Source: Bacteroidia bacterium (GTDB lineage: Bacteria; Bacteroidota; Bacteroidia; CAILMK01; JBBDIG01). From it: a DNA stretch of 64,000 nt. Within the stretch, counting starts at the first letter, position 1; the number at the start of each line of letters is the position of its first letter. Location: positions 62,001-126,000 of the forward strand of contig JBBDIG010000026.1 in assembly GCA_040880525.1 (NCBI GenBank), given 5' to 3'. The translations under genes and the position numbers were made by a program. Below are positions 8,093 through 17,460 of this stretch, one piece after another. The notes beneath the pieces are model-generated. The model saw only the letters and a list, made by a program, of their open reading frames with translations, did no database searches and was not told the DNA's origin.

Positions 8093-9787
8093 CTACAGCC
8101 CATCTTTTACAAACCGCCCAACGGATCTGCCATTCTCTGAGGCTACTAATATGGTGTATAGCCCTCTTGGCAATGTGGCTACATCCAACGTTATGCGGCC
8201 GGAGATTACTTTCGGTAGAGGAATGTGAAGCACGGGCCTGCCAGTCAAATCGAAAACGTCAACAGAAGAAATTTTACCGTCAGGCACTTCAATGGAGGTT
8301 GTATGCAATGCCGGATTTGGAATGCAAACCAAATCAATAGCTTTTTGCTGATGGCGTTTTATTTTAGGCTCCTTGATGGCAGTCAATTCCTGCATGCAGG
8401 TTTTCCATACAAATGATCCCCATTGGCCGGGCATTGATAATTGGGTGGAAGGAAGATCAAGATTTTCATTAAATCCACCAGATATATAGATATGATCATT
8501 ATCTGATACATAAGGTTTAGCTACAGTAATATGCTTGCTGGATTTCAGTTCTATTGAATTCAGCACATGGAAAGCAGTATCCAATATCACCAGAAAACCT
8601 TTCCGCGGGTCAGAAAAATTTTGAGGATAGGAAGAAAACGTAAAGCCCGCTACTTCCAGAGAATCTTTATATGAACCCGAAATAAGAAGGCGATTATTCT
8701 TATAGCCTTCTGTCCCCCCTAAAAATATATTCTGGCCATAAAGTTTGAGGCGATCAAGGACATTCCCCATGCTGTCAATCCGGACAAACTGCATGTTTTC
8801 ATCATCATCCTCAAATATTGTATCATTCCAGTAGGGATCCAAAAGATTACTTAGGGATCCATAAAAATTTCCATGATCATCCGCATAGGTTAAAATAACG
8901 GTTTCATCTACCAATCCCGTAAAAGCTTTTGTCCAATGCAAATTCCCATCGTCAGTGTATCGTGAAACCCCGACATCTGATCCTTCGAAAAGTGTTCTGT
9001 TGATGATAGAGTCCCCATTTTGCAGGACAAGGTTTCCGAAAAAAGAGAAGCTTAAATATACAGAACCATCTTTGCCAACCACTATGCTGCCTGGAAATAT
9101 GGTTTCAGCTTCCCCACCTTGCACTACCCATATCCGTTGGCCTGTCTGGTCAAAAGCAGCAAGGAACCAGGAATTTGCATTGCTAAACAGAGTGTCCTGT
9201 CCGATGACCGCCTCATGCATAAAGGAGTTAAAAAGCAGGCCTGTTCTTCCATCGCTTGCGAAATTATAGCTGGGTATAGCTATCAAACCTCCCGTATCAC
9301 CCCTTTGGATCAAAGGGACAATGCTGCTGACGGATCCGTCAGGACGAATAAGCACCCGGTAAATGGCCCCTGTAGTATCCGTACCTGCCTGTATTCCGCC
9401 AAATTGAACGGACGTTGCGTTGCTATAAACAATCAGATGAATATTAAAATCCTTGTCAACTTCTACATGCCGCACAAATAGGTGGGGTTGGAGATATGAT
9501 TGGATCGCCCAGGCTGGGTTGCCATCTTTTCCAATTTTTATGAGTCCGATATCCTGATATTGCCGTGCGTCCCCCGTTGCAGCCAGGGTCAGGTTACCTG
9601 CGCGAATAGTATCGTAGAAGCTGAGGGCTATATAAAAGTTGCCGGAGTCGTCTGTGGTGGATTGGCTCAACATGGCTGCTCTGTCTGCTTTTTGAATGGT
9701 TTGCAACCAACCGCCAGGGCATTGTGCTAATGCTACCCCAATACTTAAATTAAAAAAAGTAATTGTAGCTATTAGAAAGGCTTTCAT
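8093..9787 (-). CDS. T9SS type A cargo with SBBP/beta-propeller-like body
   Basis: 564 residues with a signal peptide ending ALAQ (residue ~22). The body repeats short segments of the form 'G-N-x-a/h-W' (DGNPAWAIQ, TGQRIWVVQGG, DGNLHWTKAFTG) and 'D-x-x-G-N/S-x-Y' (DSGNFYIALS, KDGSVYLSFS, DHGNFYGSLS). These are typical of Bacteroidota proteins that fold as beta-propellers (SBBP-like repeats). The last ~75 residues are a T9SS sorting domain (CIPNPALHTTSIEV ... GLYTILVASENG ... FVKDGL). Predicted surface or secreted. No enzymatic motif is visible. It has its own transcription unit. Confidence 0.85.
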   Translation of the reverse strand: MKAFLIATITFFNLSIGVALAQCPGGWLQTIQKADRAAMLSQSTTDDSGNFYIALSFYDTIRAGNLTLAATGDARQYQDIGLIKIGKDGNPAWAIQSYLQPHLFVRHVEVDKDFNIHLIVYSNATSVQFGGIQAGTDTTGAIYRVLIRPDGSVSSIVPLIQRGDTGGLIAIPSYNFASDGRTGLLFNSFMHEAVIGQDTLFSNANSWFLAAFDQTGQRIWVVQGGEAETIFPGSIVVGKDGSVYLSFSFFGNLVLQNGDSIINRTLFEGSDVGVSRYTDDGNLHWTKAFTGLVDETVILTYADDHGNFYGSLSNLLDPYWNDTIFEDDDENMQFVRIDSMGNVLDRLKLYGQNIFLGGTEGYKNNRLLISGSYKDSLEVAGFTFSSYPQNFSDPRKGFLVILDTAFHVLNSIELKSSKHITVAKPYVSDNDHIYISGGFNENLDLPSTQLSMPGQWGSFVWKTCMQELTAIKEPKIKRHQQKAIDLVCIPNPALHTTSIEVPDGKISSVDVFDLTGRPVLHIPLPKVISGRITLDVATLPRGLYTILVASENGRSVGRFVKDGL

Positions 9788-10029
9788 GGATTCTGTGTTA
9801 TAAAATGGACAGCGAATATAGCTAAGGCCAGTGGGTTTAATATTAAAATTTCACAAGTGGATAATGAATTTTTCATAGTTCTGAAAAATGGAATCATTGA
9901 AATAGGAAGATGTGGGCTTGAATAGGCGAAAGAAGAACGAGATAAATTAAGCTTCCAATACCAGATACAAGTCGTTGGAATCCGTGGTGGCAGAATAACA
10001 ACCCCTAATTTCGCAGGCAACATCCAACA

Positions 10030-11649
10030 ATGGGAATGAAACAACTTTGGGCGGAATTGGCGCAGCGGCCTGCAGTTCTGCGGGGTATTTGTGTTTTGCT
10101 GCTCATCCCGGCTTTCTTCATCAATCTGGGGTTGATGCCGCTCCTCGCGGATGAATCTATACGGGCAATGGTGTCGCTGGAAATGATCATCTCCGGCAAT
10201 TACATTACGCCTACCATGAGCGGTGAATTCTACTACAACAAGCCTCCGCTCTATAATTGGATACTTGCTGGACTGTTTCAACTCACTGGCAGTTTTTCAG
10301 AGCTTGTTGTCAGGCTGCCTTCGGTGGTGCCATTGCTGTTATTTGGCCTCACCATATTCTGGTTCGTTAAAAAGCACCTGGGATTTGAAACAGGATTTCT
10401 TGCGGCATTGCTTACGGTGACCTGCGGCCGAATGGTGGTTTACGCTTCCATGCTCGGGCATATTGACCTCTTTTATTCCCTCGTAACCTACGCCAGTTTT
10501 ATCGTCATCTATGAGGGGTTTCGCAAGGAAAAATGGTGGTTTCTTTTCCTGGTCTCTTATGGGCTGGTTTCCATTGGTTTTCTCTCCAAAGGCCTTCCAT
10601 CACTGGTTTTCCAGGGTTTTACTTTGCTTGCATATTTTATTATTAAAAAGGATTTTAAACGCCTGTTTTCCATTCAGCACATCTGCGGGTTCTTGCTCTT
10701 CCTGCTTGTGGTAGGTACTTACTTTTATGTTTATCATCAGTATAATTCACTTGAAGCATACCTAACCACGCTGTGGACACAATCCAGCCAGCGCACGGTG
10801 CTCGAGAAGGAGTGGTACGAATCGTTCCTGCACCTGTTTGTTTTTCCTTTCGATACACTTTACCACATCCTGCCCTGGTCGCTGCTGGTAATTTATGCTG
10901 CAAGGCGTGGCTTTTGGCGCCTTGTTATGAAGCATGATTTTCTGCAATTCAATTTCATCGTTTTGTTTGCCAATATCTGGGTGTATTGGTTGTCGCCCGA
11001 AACGCTGCCTCGATACATTTTTATGCTTTACCCGCTTATTTTCACCATTATCTGCTGGTTCTATGTGCAATACCGGGAAGAAGACCGGAAGCGAACCAAG
11101 GTGCTTCATTCCCTTCTCTTTGTTTTGATTTCTGCAATCACCTTGGCCTTACTTGTTCCCTTTTTTCAATTGCCGGTGGAGGTGCCGTATCGTTATGGCA
11201 AAAGCATCGCATTATTTCTTGGAGCAGCGTTTCTGGTTTGGGCGTTTATAAAAATTCCCCGGCAGCGGCTGATTATTGCCGTGATGGTGTTGCTCATCGG
11301 GCGCATTGGGTTTAACTGGTTTGTGCTGCCGGAGCGGCAAGCCAACGCAACTGAAAGCCGGTTTAAAGAGGAAGGAATCGTAATCGCTCGACTTTCCGAA
11401 GGCAGGGACGTTAAATTTGTAGGCCCTATCGGACCTGACCTGGACATCAGATACTACATTCAGCGGGAGAATAAGACGATCGTCCGGTACGGGCCGGGAA
11501 GTGCAAATCGCGATACCACTTCCTTTTACATTTCAACACAAAGATTTATTGACGATTGTCCGCATCAACTTATTCATTCTTTTCACTCAATTCCCCAAAA
11601 CACGACTTTTTTCCTCGTGAAATATGAGGAGCCCTGCATGTATCCATGA
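10030..11649 (+). CDS. GT39/ArnT-like membrane glycosyltransferase
   Basis: 539 residues and about 11-12 hydrophobic segments. The first periplasmic loop carries the acidic pair seen in GT-C enzymes (PLLADESIRAM, D41-E42), followed by PTMSGEFYYNKPPLYNW, the classic 'K-P-P-L' motif of ArnT/PMT-type transferases. Such enzymes use polyprenyl-phosphate-linked sugars to decorate lipid A or other envelope acceptors in the periplasm. The stop codon overlaps the start of the downstream GT2 gene by four bases (ATGA). The gene order GT39, GT2 (polyprenyl-phosphate sugar synthase type), flippase-like protein suggests that the GT2 makes the lipid-linked donor used by this enzyme. Confidence 0.88.
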   Translation: MGMKQLWAELAQRPAVLRGICVLLLIPAFFINLGLMPLLADESIRAMVSLEMIISGNYITPTMSGEFYYNKPPLYNWILAGLFQLTGSFSELVVRLPSVVPLLLFGLTIFWFVKKHLGFETGFLAALLTVTCGRMVVYASMLGHIDLFYSLVTYASFIVIYEGFRKEKWWFLFLVSYGLVSIGFLSKGLPSLVFQGFTLLAYFIIKKDFKRLFSIQHICGFLLFLLVVGTYFYVYHQYNSLEAYLTTLWTQSSQRTVLEKEWYESFLHLFVFPFDTLYHILPWSLLVIYAARRGFWRLVMKHDFLQFNFIVLFANIWVYWLSPETLPRYIFMLYPLIFTIICWFYVQYREEDRKRTKVLHSLLFVLISAITLALLVPFFQLPVEVPYRYGKSIALFLGAAFLVWAFIKIPRQRLIIAVMVLLIGRIGFNWFVLPERQANATESRFKEEGIVIARLSEGRDVKFVGPIGPDLDIRYYIQRENKTIVRYGPGSANRDTTSFYISTQRFIDDCPHQLIHSFHSIPQNTTFFLVKYEEPCMYP

Positions 11650-12602
11650 AAAAGCTTTCAATATTAATTACGGTATTAAATGAAGAGGATAACATAAAGC
11701 CGCTACTGGAAGAGATACACCAGGCCCTTCAGGGGTTTGATTATGAGATCGTGATTGTGGATGATGGCTCTACCGACCGAACGCGTCCCAACATCCGGAG
11801 AGAGGCAAATCACCGGGTGAAGCTTGTAGAACTGACCAAAAACTATGGACAGAGTACTGCGATGGCTGCAGGTATTGATGCGGCTGAAGGGGAGTTTCTC
11901 GTGACGATGGATGGCGACCTTCAGAACGATCCGCACGATATTCCGGCAATGCTGAAAAAGCTGGAAGACGGGGAATGGGACCTGGTGGCGGGATACCGCA
12001 AAAACCGGCAGGATAAAATGCTGAGCCGTAAGCTCCCCAGCCGCCTGGCCAACAGCCTCATTCGTTGGCTTACGGGCGTCAAGATCACCGACTATGGATG
12101 CACCTTGAAAGTTTACCGGGTGGACATTGCCCGCGGGCTCGGCCTGTATGGAGAACTGCATCGCTTCATTCCTGCGCTGGCCTTTATGCAGGGCGCGCGC
12201 ATTACGGAAGTTCCCGTGAATCACCGTTCGCGTAAATATGGCCAGTCAAAATATCGCCTTAGCCGTACATTCAAAGTGATCAGTGATCTGATCCTCATCG
12301 TGTTTTTTCAGAAATACCTGGTGCGGCCCATGCACCTGTTTGGCGTAGCCGGATTTATAATTTTGGTGGTGGGAATTTTTATTAACCTCTACCTCGCAGC
12401 CCTTAAAATTGCCGGGCAGGACATTTGGGGAAAGCCGCTGCTCATTCTGGGACTGCTGCTCACGCTGGGCGGATTTCAGCTCATCACTACCGGCATTATC
12501 ACAGAGTTGCTAATGCGTACTTACTACGAATCCCAAAATAAAAAGACCTACAAAATCAGAAACACGTTTGTTGGAAAAGAAAAGAAAGCCGGGGTGGAAT
12601 AA
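11646..12602 (+). CDS. GT2 glycosyltransferase, polyprenyl-phosphate sugar synthase type (ArnC/DPM1-like)
   Basis: 318 residues. The catalytic domain (~1-220) has the nucleotide-binding start SILITVLNEEDN, VIVDDGSTDRT and the metal-binding MDGDLQNDP. The C-terminus (~225-290) has two membrane helices, the layout of ArnC/GtrB/DPM1-like enzymes that transfer a sugar from a nucleotide donor to undecaprenyl phosphate on the cytoplasmic face. It overlaps GT39 upstream by 4 bases and the next gene by 35 bases, so the three are coupled. The specific sugar cannot be assigned. Confidence 0.9.
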   Translation: MKKLSILITVLNEEDNIKPLLEEIHQALQGFDYEIVIVDDGSTDRTRPNIRREANHRVKLVELTKNYGQSTAMAAGIDAAEGEFLVTMDGDLQNDPHDIPAMLKKLEDGEWDLVAGYRKNRQDKMLSRKLPSRLANSLIRWLTGVKITDYGCTLKVYRVDIARGLGLYGELHRFIPALAFMQGARITEVPVNHRSRKYGQSKYRLSRTFKVISDLILIVFFQKYLVRPMHLFGVAGFIILVVGIFINLYLAALKIAGQDIWGKPLLILGLLLTLGGFQLITTGIITELLMRTYYESQNKKTYKIRNTFVGKEKKAGVE

Positions 12603-13494
12603 ATACCTGAAAATAGCGGTCAAGGTCGTTGTTTCAGGGCTGGCGCTTTATCTGGTCATGAATAAGCTGGACACGCAGCAACTCTGGGAAACGATCAAGG
12701 GAGCACAGTGGTGGGCTTTATTTGCTGCACTTTGGATGCTGTTTCTATCCCAGGTATTTTCCTCCATCCGCTTTATGATATTTCTAAATGCCATTGGGAT
12801 CAGGATCGGTTTCCTGTTTAATTTCAGGATTTACCTTACGGGTATGTTTTACAACCTGTTCCTGCCGGGCGGTATAGGAGGCGATGGCTACAAAGTGATC
12901 CTGCTGAAGCGGCAATACAGAGCAGGCTGGAAACCATTGGTAAAGGTTGCCTTTCACGACCGGCTCAATGGTCTTATGCTGCTGTTAATGATGATTGCTA
13001 TCCTTATCCCGTTTGTATCGCCTGATCCCGTTTGGGGTATCCTGGCTTTGGCGGCTATTCCGACTGGCTTCCTCATTTACCGGCTGGTGATGAAAAGGTT
13101 GTTCAGGGAAGTGAAGTCGTCCTTATTAAAGATCAGCGTTTATTCGCTGGTGGTTCAGGGGCTGGTGCTGGTATCGGTTTTTTTTATTCTCCTGGCGCTC
13201 CGCATTCCGTGGGAAGCGTGGCCTCCCTACCTCTTGCTTTTTCTGGTGGCTTCCATTGCGGCTATTCTGCCCATAAGTTTTGGGGGCATTGGCATCAGAG
13301 AAATTGTCTTTTACTACGGTGCTGTTTATTTCGGCACGAGTGAGGCGGAAGCTATTTCCATTTCGTTGCTCTTCTTTGCCATTGCTGCACTGCTCTCATT
13401 GTCAGGTGCATTTGTGCAGCCCAAAATAAAGAAAGAGGTGAAGAATCTGCCAGGATCTTTGCACACAAAAGAAGGGACCCGGATCATAGAATAA
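12568..13494 (+). CDS. Flippase-like (UPF0104/LPG_synthase_TM) membrane protein
   Basis: 308 residues with about eight hydrophobic segments. It contains FLPGGIGGDGYKVILL near residue 92, the glycine-rich signature of the lysylphosphatidylglycerol synthase TM/flippase-like family, and SFGGIGIREIVFYYG near residue 235. Members are proposed lipid or lipid-linked-sugar translocators. Its start (MLEKKRKPGWNKYLK) lies 35 bases inside the upstream GT2 gene; no later in-frame start retains the first helix, so I keep the overlapping start. Context with GT2 and GT39 suggests a role in moving the polyprenyl-linked sugar across the membrane, which is inference. Confidence 0.85.
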   Translation: MLEKKRKPGWNKYLKIAVKVVVSGLALYLVMNKLDTQQLWETIKGAQWWALFAALWMLFLSQVFSSIRFMIFLNAIGIRIGFLFNFRIYLTGMFYNLFLPGGIGGDGYKVILLKRQYRAGWKPLVKVAFHDRLNGLMLLLMMIAILIPFVSPDPVWGILALAAIPTGFLIYRLVMKRLFREVKSSLLKISVYSLVVQGLVLVSVFFILLALRIPWEAWPPYLLLFLVASIAAILPISFGGIGIREIVFYYGAVYFGTSEAEAISISLLFFAIAALLSLSGAFVQPKIKKEVKNLPGSLHTKEGTRIIE

Positions 13495-13507
13495 AATTTA
13501 CAGTCCC

Positions 13508-14488
13508 TCACACCTTCCCTGCAAAAAGGGAATCAATAAAATCTTCGCGGTTGAATACGCGGAGGTCCTGCATCTTTTCGCCTATACCAATATACTTTAC
13601 AGGAATTTGAAACTGATCAATAATTCCGATCACCACGCCACCTTTTGCCGTGCCATCCAGTTTGGTGAGGGCCAGCGCGTTTACCTGGGTTGCGGCCATA
13701 AACTGTTTAGCCTGTTCGATGGCGTTTTGCCCGGTAGATGCATCCAGTACCAGCAAAATTTCGTGGGGCGCATCGGGCATGAGCTTTTTCATTACGTTTT
13801 TTACCTTGCTGAGTTCGTTCATCAGGTTCACCTTGTTGTGCAGGCGGCCTGCGGTATCAATGATCACCACATCCGCTCCCTGGCTTAATCCGGATTGCAC
13901 AGAATCATAAGCTACTGCTGCCGGGTCGGCCCCCATGCCGCGGCTGATGAGCGGTACGCCAACACGTTCGCTCCATATCTTTATCTGATCTACGGCTGCA
14001 GCCCGGAATGTATCAGCCGCACCCAGCAAAACCTTGTAACCTTGTGCCTGTAGCTGATGTGCCAGCTTACCGATGGTGGTGGTTTTGCCTACGCCATTCA
14101 CACCCACCACAAGGATCACGTAAGGCTTTTTGTCTGCAGGAATGGAGAACTCCCGGTATACCGGCTGATTGTTTTCTGCCAGAAGTTTTGATATTTCGTC
14201 CTTCAGCAGCTTATTCAATTCTGCAGAATTGAGGTACCGGTCTTTTGCCACCCGCGTTTCCAGGCGTTCAATGATCTTGATGGTGGTATTTACGCTTACG
14301 TCTGCCTGCACCAGAATTTCTTCGAGTTCATCCAGGAATTCTACATCAACGGTAGTTTTCCCTGCCAGAGCTTTTCCCAGTTTATTGAAAAATGTAGACC
14401 GGGTTTTCTCCAGCCCTTCATCCAGCGTTTTCTTTTCGCCTTCTTCTGGTCGTGGCTTATTCTTTTTTCCTTTAAAGAAATCGAACAT
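13508..14488 (-). CDS. ftsY: Signal recognition particle receptor FtsY
   Basis: 326 residues. The SRP-GTPase NG domain is complete: P-loop GVNGVGKTTTIGKL (near 130), DTFRAAAVDQ, DTAGRLHNKVNLMNEL and TKLDGTAKGGVV. The acidic A region seen in enterobacterial FtsY is short here, as is usual in Bacteroidota. FtsY docks the signal recognition particle carrying nascent membrane proteins at the inner membrane. It lies downstream of rpmB-rpmG-DUF4295 in the same direction, the usual order in this phylum, but a hairpin terminator (14519-14552) separates it from them. Confidence 0.97.
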   Translation of the reverse strand: MFDFFKGKKNKPRPEEGEKKTLDEGLEKTRSTFFNKLGKALAGKTTVDVEFLDELEEILVQADVSVNTTIKIIERLETRVAKDRYLNSAELNKLLKDEISKLLAENNQPVYREFSIPADKKPYVILVVGVNGVGKTTTIGKLAHQLQAQGYKVLLGAADTFRAAAVDQIKIWSERVGVPLISRGMGADPAAVAYDSVQSGLSQGADVVIIDTAGRLHNKVNLMNELSKVKNVMKKLMPDAPHEILLVLDASTGQNAIEQAKQFMAATQVNALALTKLDGTAKGGVVIGIIDQFQIPVKYIGIGEKMQDLRVFNREDFIDSLFAGKV

Positions 14489-14518
14489 AAACGTTGTGTT
14501 TACACGGGTTCATAAATA

Positions 14519-14552
14519 AAAAAAGCCTCCCTAATCACTGGGAAGCTTTTTT
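14519..14552 (-). terminator. Terminator between the rpmB-rpmG-DUF4295 cluster and ftsY
   Basis: A hairpin of about 12 bp with one mismatch (AAAAAGCCTCCC ... GGGAAGCTTTTT) and an 8-base loop. On the minus strand it is followed by a T7 run. It lies 18 bases after the DUF4295 stop and 31 bases before the ftsY start, so part of the transcription may read through to ftsY. Confidence 0.75.
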
Positions 14553-14569
14553 ATGACAGAAGATGGTTG

Positions 14570-14719
14570 TTATTTTTTAACATATTCCTTTACCATGTCT
14601 TTTGGAATGATTCGCTCCTTAAACGTGTATTTTCCTGATTTGGGTGATATTTCAGACACGATCACTTTGACCCAGTCTTTCGCACCCTTCTTCTGCATTT
14701 TGGATATCGTCTTAGCCAT
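14570..14719 (-). CDS. DUF4295 small basic protein of the ribosomal cluster
   Basis: 49 residues, lysine-rich, beginning MAKTISKMQKKGAKDWVK and ending MVKEYVKK. I recognise this as DUF4295, a short protein almost always found directly after rpmB-rpmG in Bacteroidota. The gap to rpmG is 8 bases. The size, charge and location suggest a ribosome-associated protein, but no function is established to my knowledge. A useful phylum marker. Confidence 0.9.
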   Translation of the reverse strand: MAKTISKMQKKGAKDWVKVIVSEISPKSGKYTFKERIIPKDMVKEYVKK

Positions 14720-14727
14720 AGTGCCGC

Positions 14728-14910
14728 TTATTTAATTTCTTTGTGAACGGTGTGTTTACGCATGATGGAATTGTATTTTTTCAATTCCAGGCGCTCAGGA
14801 GTATTTTTCCTGTTCTTGGTCGTGATATAGCGTGAGGTACCGGGAATGCTTGTGGTTTTTTGTTCCGTGCACTCGAGGATTACCTGCACCCTGTTTCCTT
14901 TTTTTGCCAT
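14728..14910 (-). CDS. rpmG: 50S ribosomal protein L33
   Basis: 60 residues, starting [18 protein letters not shown] with the conserved [20 protein letters not shown] core of bacterial L33. It has a single cysteine (C14), so it is the zinc-free type. It is 3 bases after rpmB and 8 bases before DUF4295, forming one operon. Confidence 0.97.
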   Translation of the reverse strand: MAKKGNRVQVILECTEQKTTSIPGTSRYITTKNRKNTPERLELKKYNSIMRKHTVHKEIK

Positions 14911-14913
14911 TTC

Positions 14914-15153
14914 TTAAAGTATTTTCTTGCCTTTCTTTTCAAGTTCCATGATGAAGTTGTAGATCCCTTTTTTGTCAATGGTGCGCATTGCCTTTGTGGA
15001 AATACGCAGGGCTACGGTTTTCTTCAATTCCGGAATATAGAACTTCTTATCCTGCAGATTGGGATAAAATCTGCGCCTGGTCTTACTATTGGAGTGAGAA
15101 ACTTTATTCCCAAACATTGCCTTCTTACCTGTCAATTCACAAACTCTGGACAT
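14914..15153 (-). CDS. rpmB: 50S ribosomal protein L28
   Basis: 79 residues. It starts MSRVCELTGKKAMFGNKVSH and has the NSKTRRRFYPNLQDKKFY segment typical of L28. First gene of the rpmB-rpmG-DUF4295 operon, with a good promoter candidate upstream at 15176-15207. Confidence 0.97.
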   Translation of the reverse strand: MSRVCELTGKKAMFGNKVSHSNSKTRRRFYPNLQDKKFYIPELKKTVALRISTKAMRTIDKKGIYNFIMELEKKGKKIL

Positions 15154-15175
15154 AACATCGCTGATTTTAGGGGTG

Positions 15176-15207
15176 CAAATATCTGCAAATATATTGAGAT
15201 CAACAAA
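15176..15207 (-). promoter_or_regulatory. Promoter of the rpmB operon
   Basis: The minus strand has TTTG (15207-15204), then 20 bases, then GATATTTG (15183-15176), one base off the TAnnTTTG consensus at ideal spacing. A second, perfect -7 match, TATATTTG (15193-15186), lies inside the spacer. Either could direct initiation ~15-30 bases before the ATG at 15153. Confidence 0.55.
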
Positions 15208-15243
15208 ACAATTCTGAAGCTGATAACAGCCTGAGGGAAATGC

Positions 15244-16227
15244 CTACTTATCCTTATTATTACCGCCACCGCCAAAGGAAAGCACTGAAAAATTAAGGTA
15301 ACGATGCGGATTCTTTTTAATGTCCAGCACCAGATTATCCAGGTCTCTGGTTGCCGCTTCCAGGTTTTGGTAGAGTTTGGGATCATTTACGAGCATTCCC
15401 AGGCTGCCCTCGCCATTGTTGACTTTTATCAGAATATCTTCCACTTCTTCTAATGCTGCATAAGCCCGCTCCACGGTTCCTTTAAAGTCGGTCGCAGCAA
15501 GGGAATCGCTGATCTGCGCAAGGTTATTATTGATGATGGTAAAGGTATCCAGATTTGAGTTCAGCTTTGTAGAGATCTGCTCTACCGTAGTCAGGATCCT
15601 GCTCAGCTTCACCGATTCGGAAGTAGCCATCCTGTCAAAGGTACTGGTGGTGTTTTCCACATTCTTCAACGTTTGCGCTATGCTCCTGAAGCTGCCTTCA
15701 ATATCGGCCTTAGTGTTGGTATCCAGTACCTCCTGAAAAATTCCGAGGAGCGAGTCAAGGCTGCCTATCAGGCTTACGGTTTTTTGCTGCAACGGGTTCA
15801 GCACTTCATTGATAGATTCGGTGAGGCTAACTTCAATATCTCCGGCAATCGTGTCGCCATCCTCAACGAACGACATGCTTTCGCCCGGCACCACCTCAAG
15901 GGCTTTGGTTCCCAGCAGGTCAGTGCTGAAAATGCGGGCAACCGAATTATGGGCAATATTCGCCTCGTCCCGGATGGAGAAAGAAATCAGAATACGCGGA
16001 TTGACGCCATACTCGATCACTTCAATGCTCTCCACCTTTCCTACTTGGTAGCCGTACATAAACACCGGGTCAGAAACTGAAAGGCCGTTAATTTTTTGAT
16101 AAGAGGAGTATAGCTTTTTGGTACTTTTAAAAAGGTCATTTCCTTTAATAAAGTTAAAACCCAAAATAAGAATGGTGAGAGCTACGACAGCCAACACACC
16201 TATTTTGAATTCATCAGAAAGTTTCAT
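15244..16227 (-). CDS. MlaD/MCE-family lipid-transport protein
   Basis: 327 residues. One N-terminal membrane anchor (IGVLAVVALTILILGFNFI) is followed by an MCE domain at ~38-115 (NGLSVSDPVFMYGYQVGKVESIEV, with GTKALEVVPG near the end). The rest is a long helical region rich in coiled-coil heptads (~150-300). MCE proteins form hexameric rings in the periplasm that carry phospholipids between membranes together with an ABC transporter (MlaE/MlaF), whose genes are not in this window. It follows the cell-wall amidase gene in the same direction, with 276 bases between. The order LptD / amidase / MCE is common in Bacteroidota. Confidence 0.9.
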   Translation of the reverse strand: MKLSDEFKIGVLAVVALTILILGFNFIKGNDLFKSTKKLYSSYQKINGLSVSDPVFMYGYQVGKVESIEVIEYGVNPRILISFSIRDEANIAHNSVARIFSTDLLGTKALEVVPGESMSFVEDGDTIAGDIEVSLTESINEVLNPLQQKTVSLIGSLDSLLGIFQEVLDTNTKADIEGSFRSIAQTLKNVENTTSTFDRMATSESVKLSRILTTVEQISTKLNSNLDTFTIINNNLAQISDSLAATDFKGTVERAYAALEEVEDILIKVNNGEGSLGMLVNDPKLYQNLEAATRDLDNLVLDIKKNPHRYLNFSVLSFGGGGNNKDK

Positions 16228-16244
16228 AGTGTGGAAAATTTGGT

Positions 16245-16252
16245 CAAAAATA
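16245..16252 (-). promoter_or_regulatory. -7 promoter element for the MCE gene
   Basis: Minus strand TATTTTTG, an exact TAnnTTTG match ending 17 bases before the ATG at 16227. No clear -33 TTTG. Confidence 0.45.
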
Positions 16253-16503
16253 GGAAAAGTTTAAGCAGGTATTCCGGTGTATATAGAAGGAATGAACCGG
16301 ACTTTTTCTGAATGCTGGCTACATGATCTCTGCTATATTTTTTACTGCTAACGTAGTTTGCCCGGTTTGGTTGATCATTGACGCAGCGAAAAATGATAAG
16401 TAACGAAGATTCATGTGGATTGAAATCATAAGTTGCCAGTCGCATAAAGCAAATTCCACTTGACATTTCCGGGTAAGCAGCCCTGCCGGGAATTGCCGGG
16501 CAA

Positions 16504-17292
16504 TCAATTATCGCTGGCTTCCATTTCTGCTTTATAATCTTTAAAAGCGCGGTAAATGGCAGAAGCCATGTAAACCTGTCCAAGATCGGTTTCAAGAAAC
16601 TTCCTGTCGTTGTCATTCGTAATGAAACCGGTCTCTACCAGCACCGAGGGCATGGTCGCTTTCCAGAGCACAATAAATCCTGCTTGCTTCACGCCCCGGC
16701 TGTGGCGGTTTACCCGCTCGCTGAACTGCTGCTCAATTTTGGAGGCCAGGTTCAGGCTTTGATTGAGATACGCATTTTGGTACAGGGAAAAAATAATATG
16801 CGCTTCAGGAGAATTAGGATCAAAGCCGTCATATTTTGTTGAATAATCCTCCTCCATGAGGATCACCGAGTTTTCCCGTTTTGCCACGTCAAGGTTGCCA
16901 TCACTTTTGTGCAATCCCATGGCATAAGTTTCAGTGCCGATGGCTGATTTGCTGGCGGCTGAGTTTACATGGATGGAAATAAATACATCGGCATTGTGGC
17001 GATTGGCCAGTGCAGAGCGCTCATTCAGTTCGATAAATTCATCCTTATCGCGGGTGTAGACCACCTTCACATCCTCAATATTTTCCTGGATAATTTTGCC
17101 CAGCTTCAGCGCAACATTCAGGGCGATCTGCTTTTCCTGCACTTTGGCATATTGACATCCGGGGTCATGGCCACCATGGCCGGCATCTATTACCACCGTT
17201 CTGACATAGTATTTGCTATCATTCAAACTCCCGAAAGAGGACAGCAGGAAAAAGACGCAGATCAATGAAAACACCGGGAATATTCTTCTCAT
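16504..17292 (-). CDS. N-acetylmuramoyl-L-alanine amidase (Amidase_3)
   Basis: 262 residues with a signal peptide (cleavage near SSFGS, residue ~22). The zinc amidase signature is complete: VIDAGHGGHDPGC, FISIHVNSAASKS (second zinc histidine) and LVETGFITNDNDRKFL with the catalytic glutamate. It cleaves the bond between N-acetylmuramic acid and L-alanine in peptidoglycan, in the periplasm. Length is normal for a single-domain amidase without cell-wall-binding repeats. Divergent from lptD with 168 bases between. Confidence 0.95.
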   Translation of the reverse strand: MRRIFPVFSLICVFFLLSSFGSLNDSKYYVRTVVIDAGHGGHDPGCQYAKVQEKQIALNVALKLGKIIQENIEDVKVVYTRDKDEFIELNERSALANRHNADVFISIHVNSAASKSAIGTETYAMGLHKSDGNLDVAKRENSVILMEEDYSTKYDGFDPNSPEAHIIFSLYQNAYLNQSLNLASKIEQQFSERVNRHSRGVKQAGFIVLWKATMPSVLVETGFITNDNDRKFLETDLGQVYMASAIYRAFKDYKAEMEASDN

Positions 17293-17460
17293 GACAACGT
17301 TTACTTTTTTCTTTGCATCTGGAAAAACAATAATTAACCCACAGTTACAGAATTTTTTGAAATGCCATTAATATTAGGCACAACCGGCTCTTTTGGCTAA
17401 TATGATACGCTTACCAAATATTCAAAAAACATAGCAAAATTATTATAAGAACAAAATAGC

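Noticed and set aside
9784-10281. 165-codon minus-strand frame opposite the GT39 start
   Set aside because: It lies antisense to the conserved GT39 N-terminus, and its translation (charged, no domains) looks like a shadow of the other strand.
11703-12224. 173-codon frame antisense to the GT2 gene
   Set aside because: Fully covered by a conserved glycosyltransferase domain on the plus strand; no independent motif.
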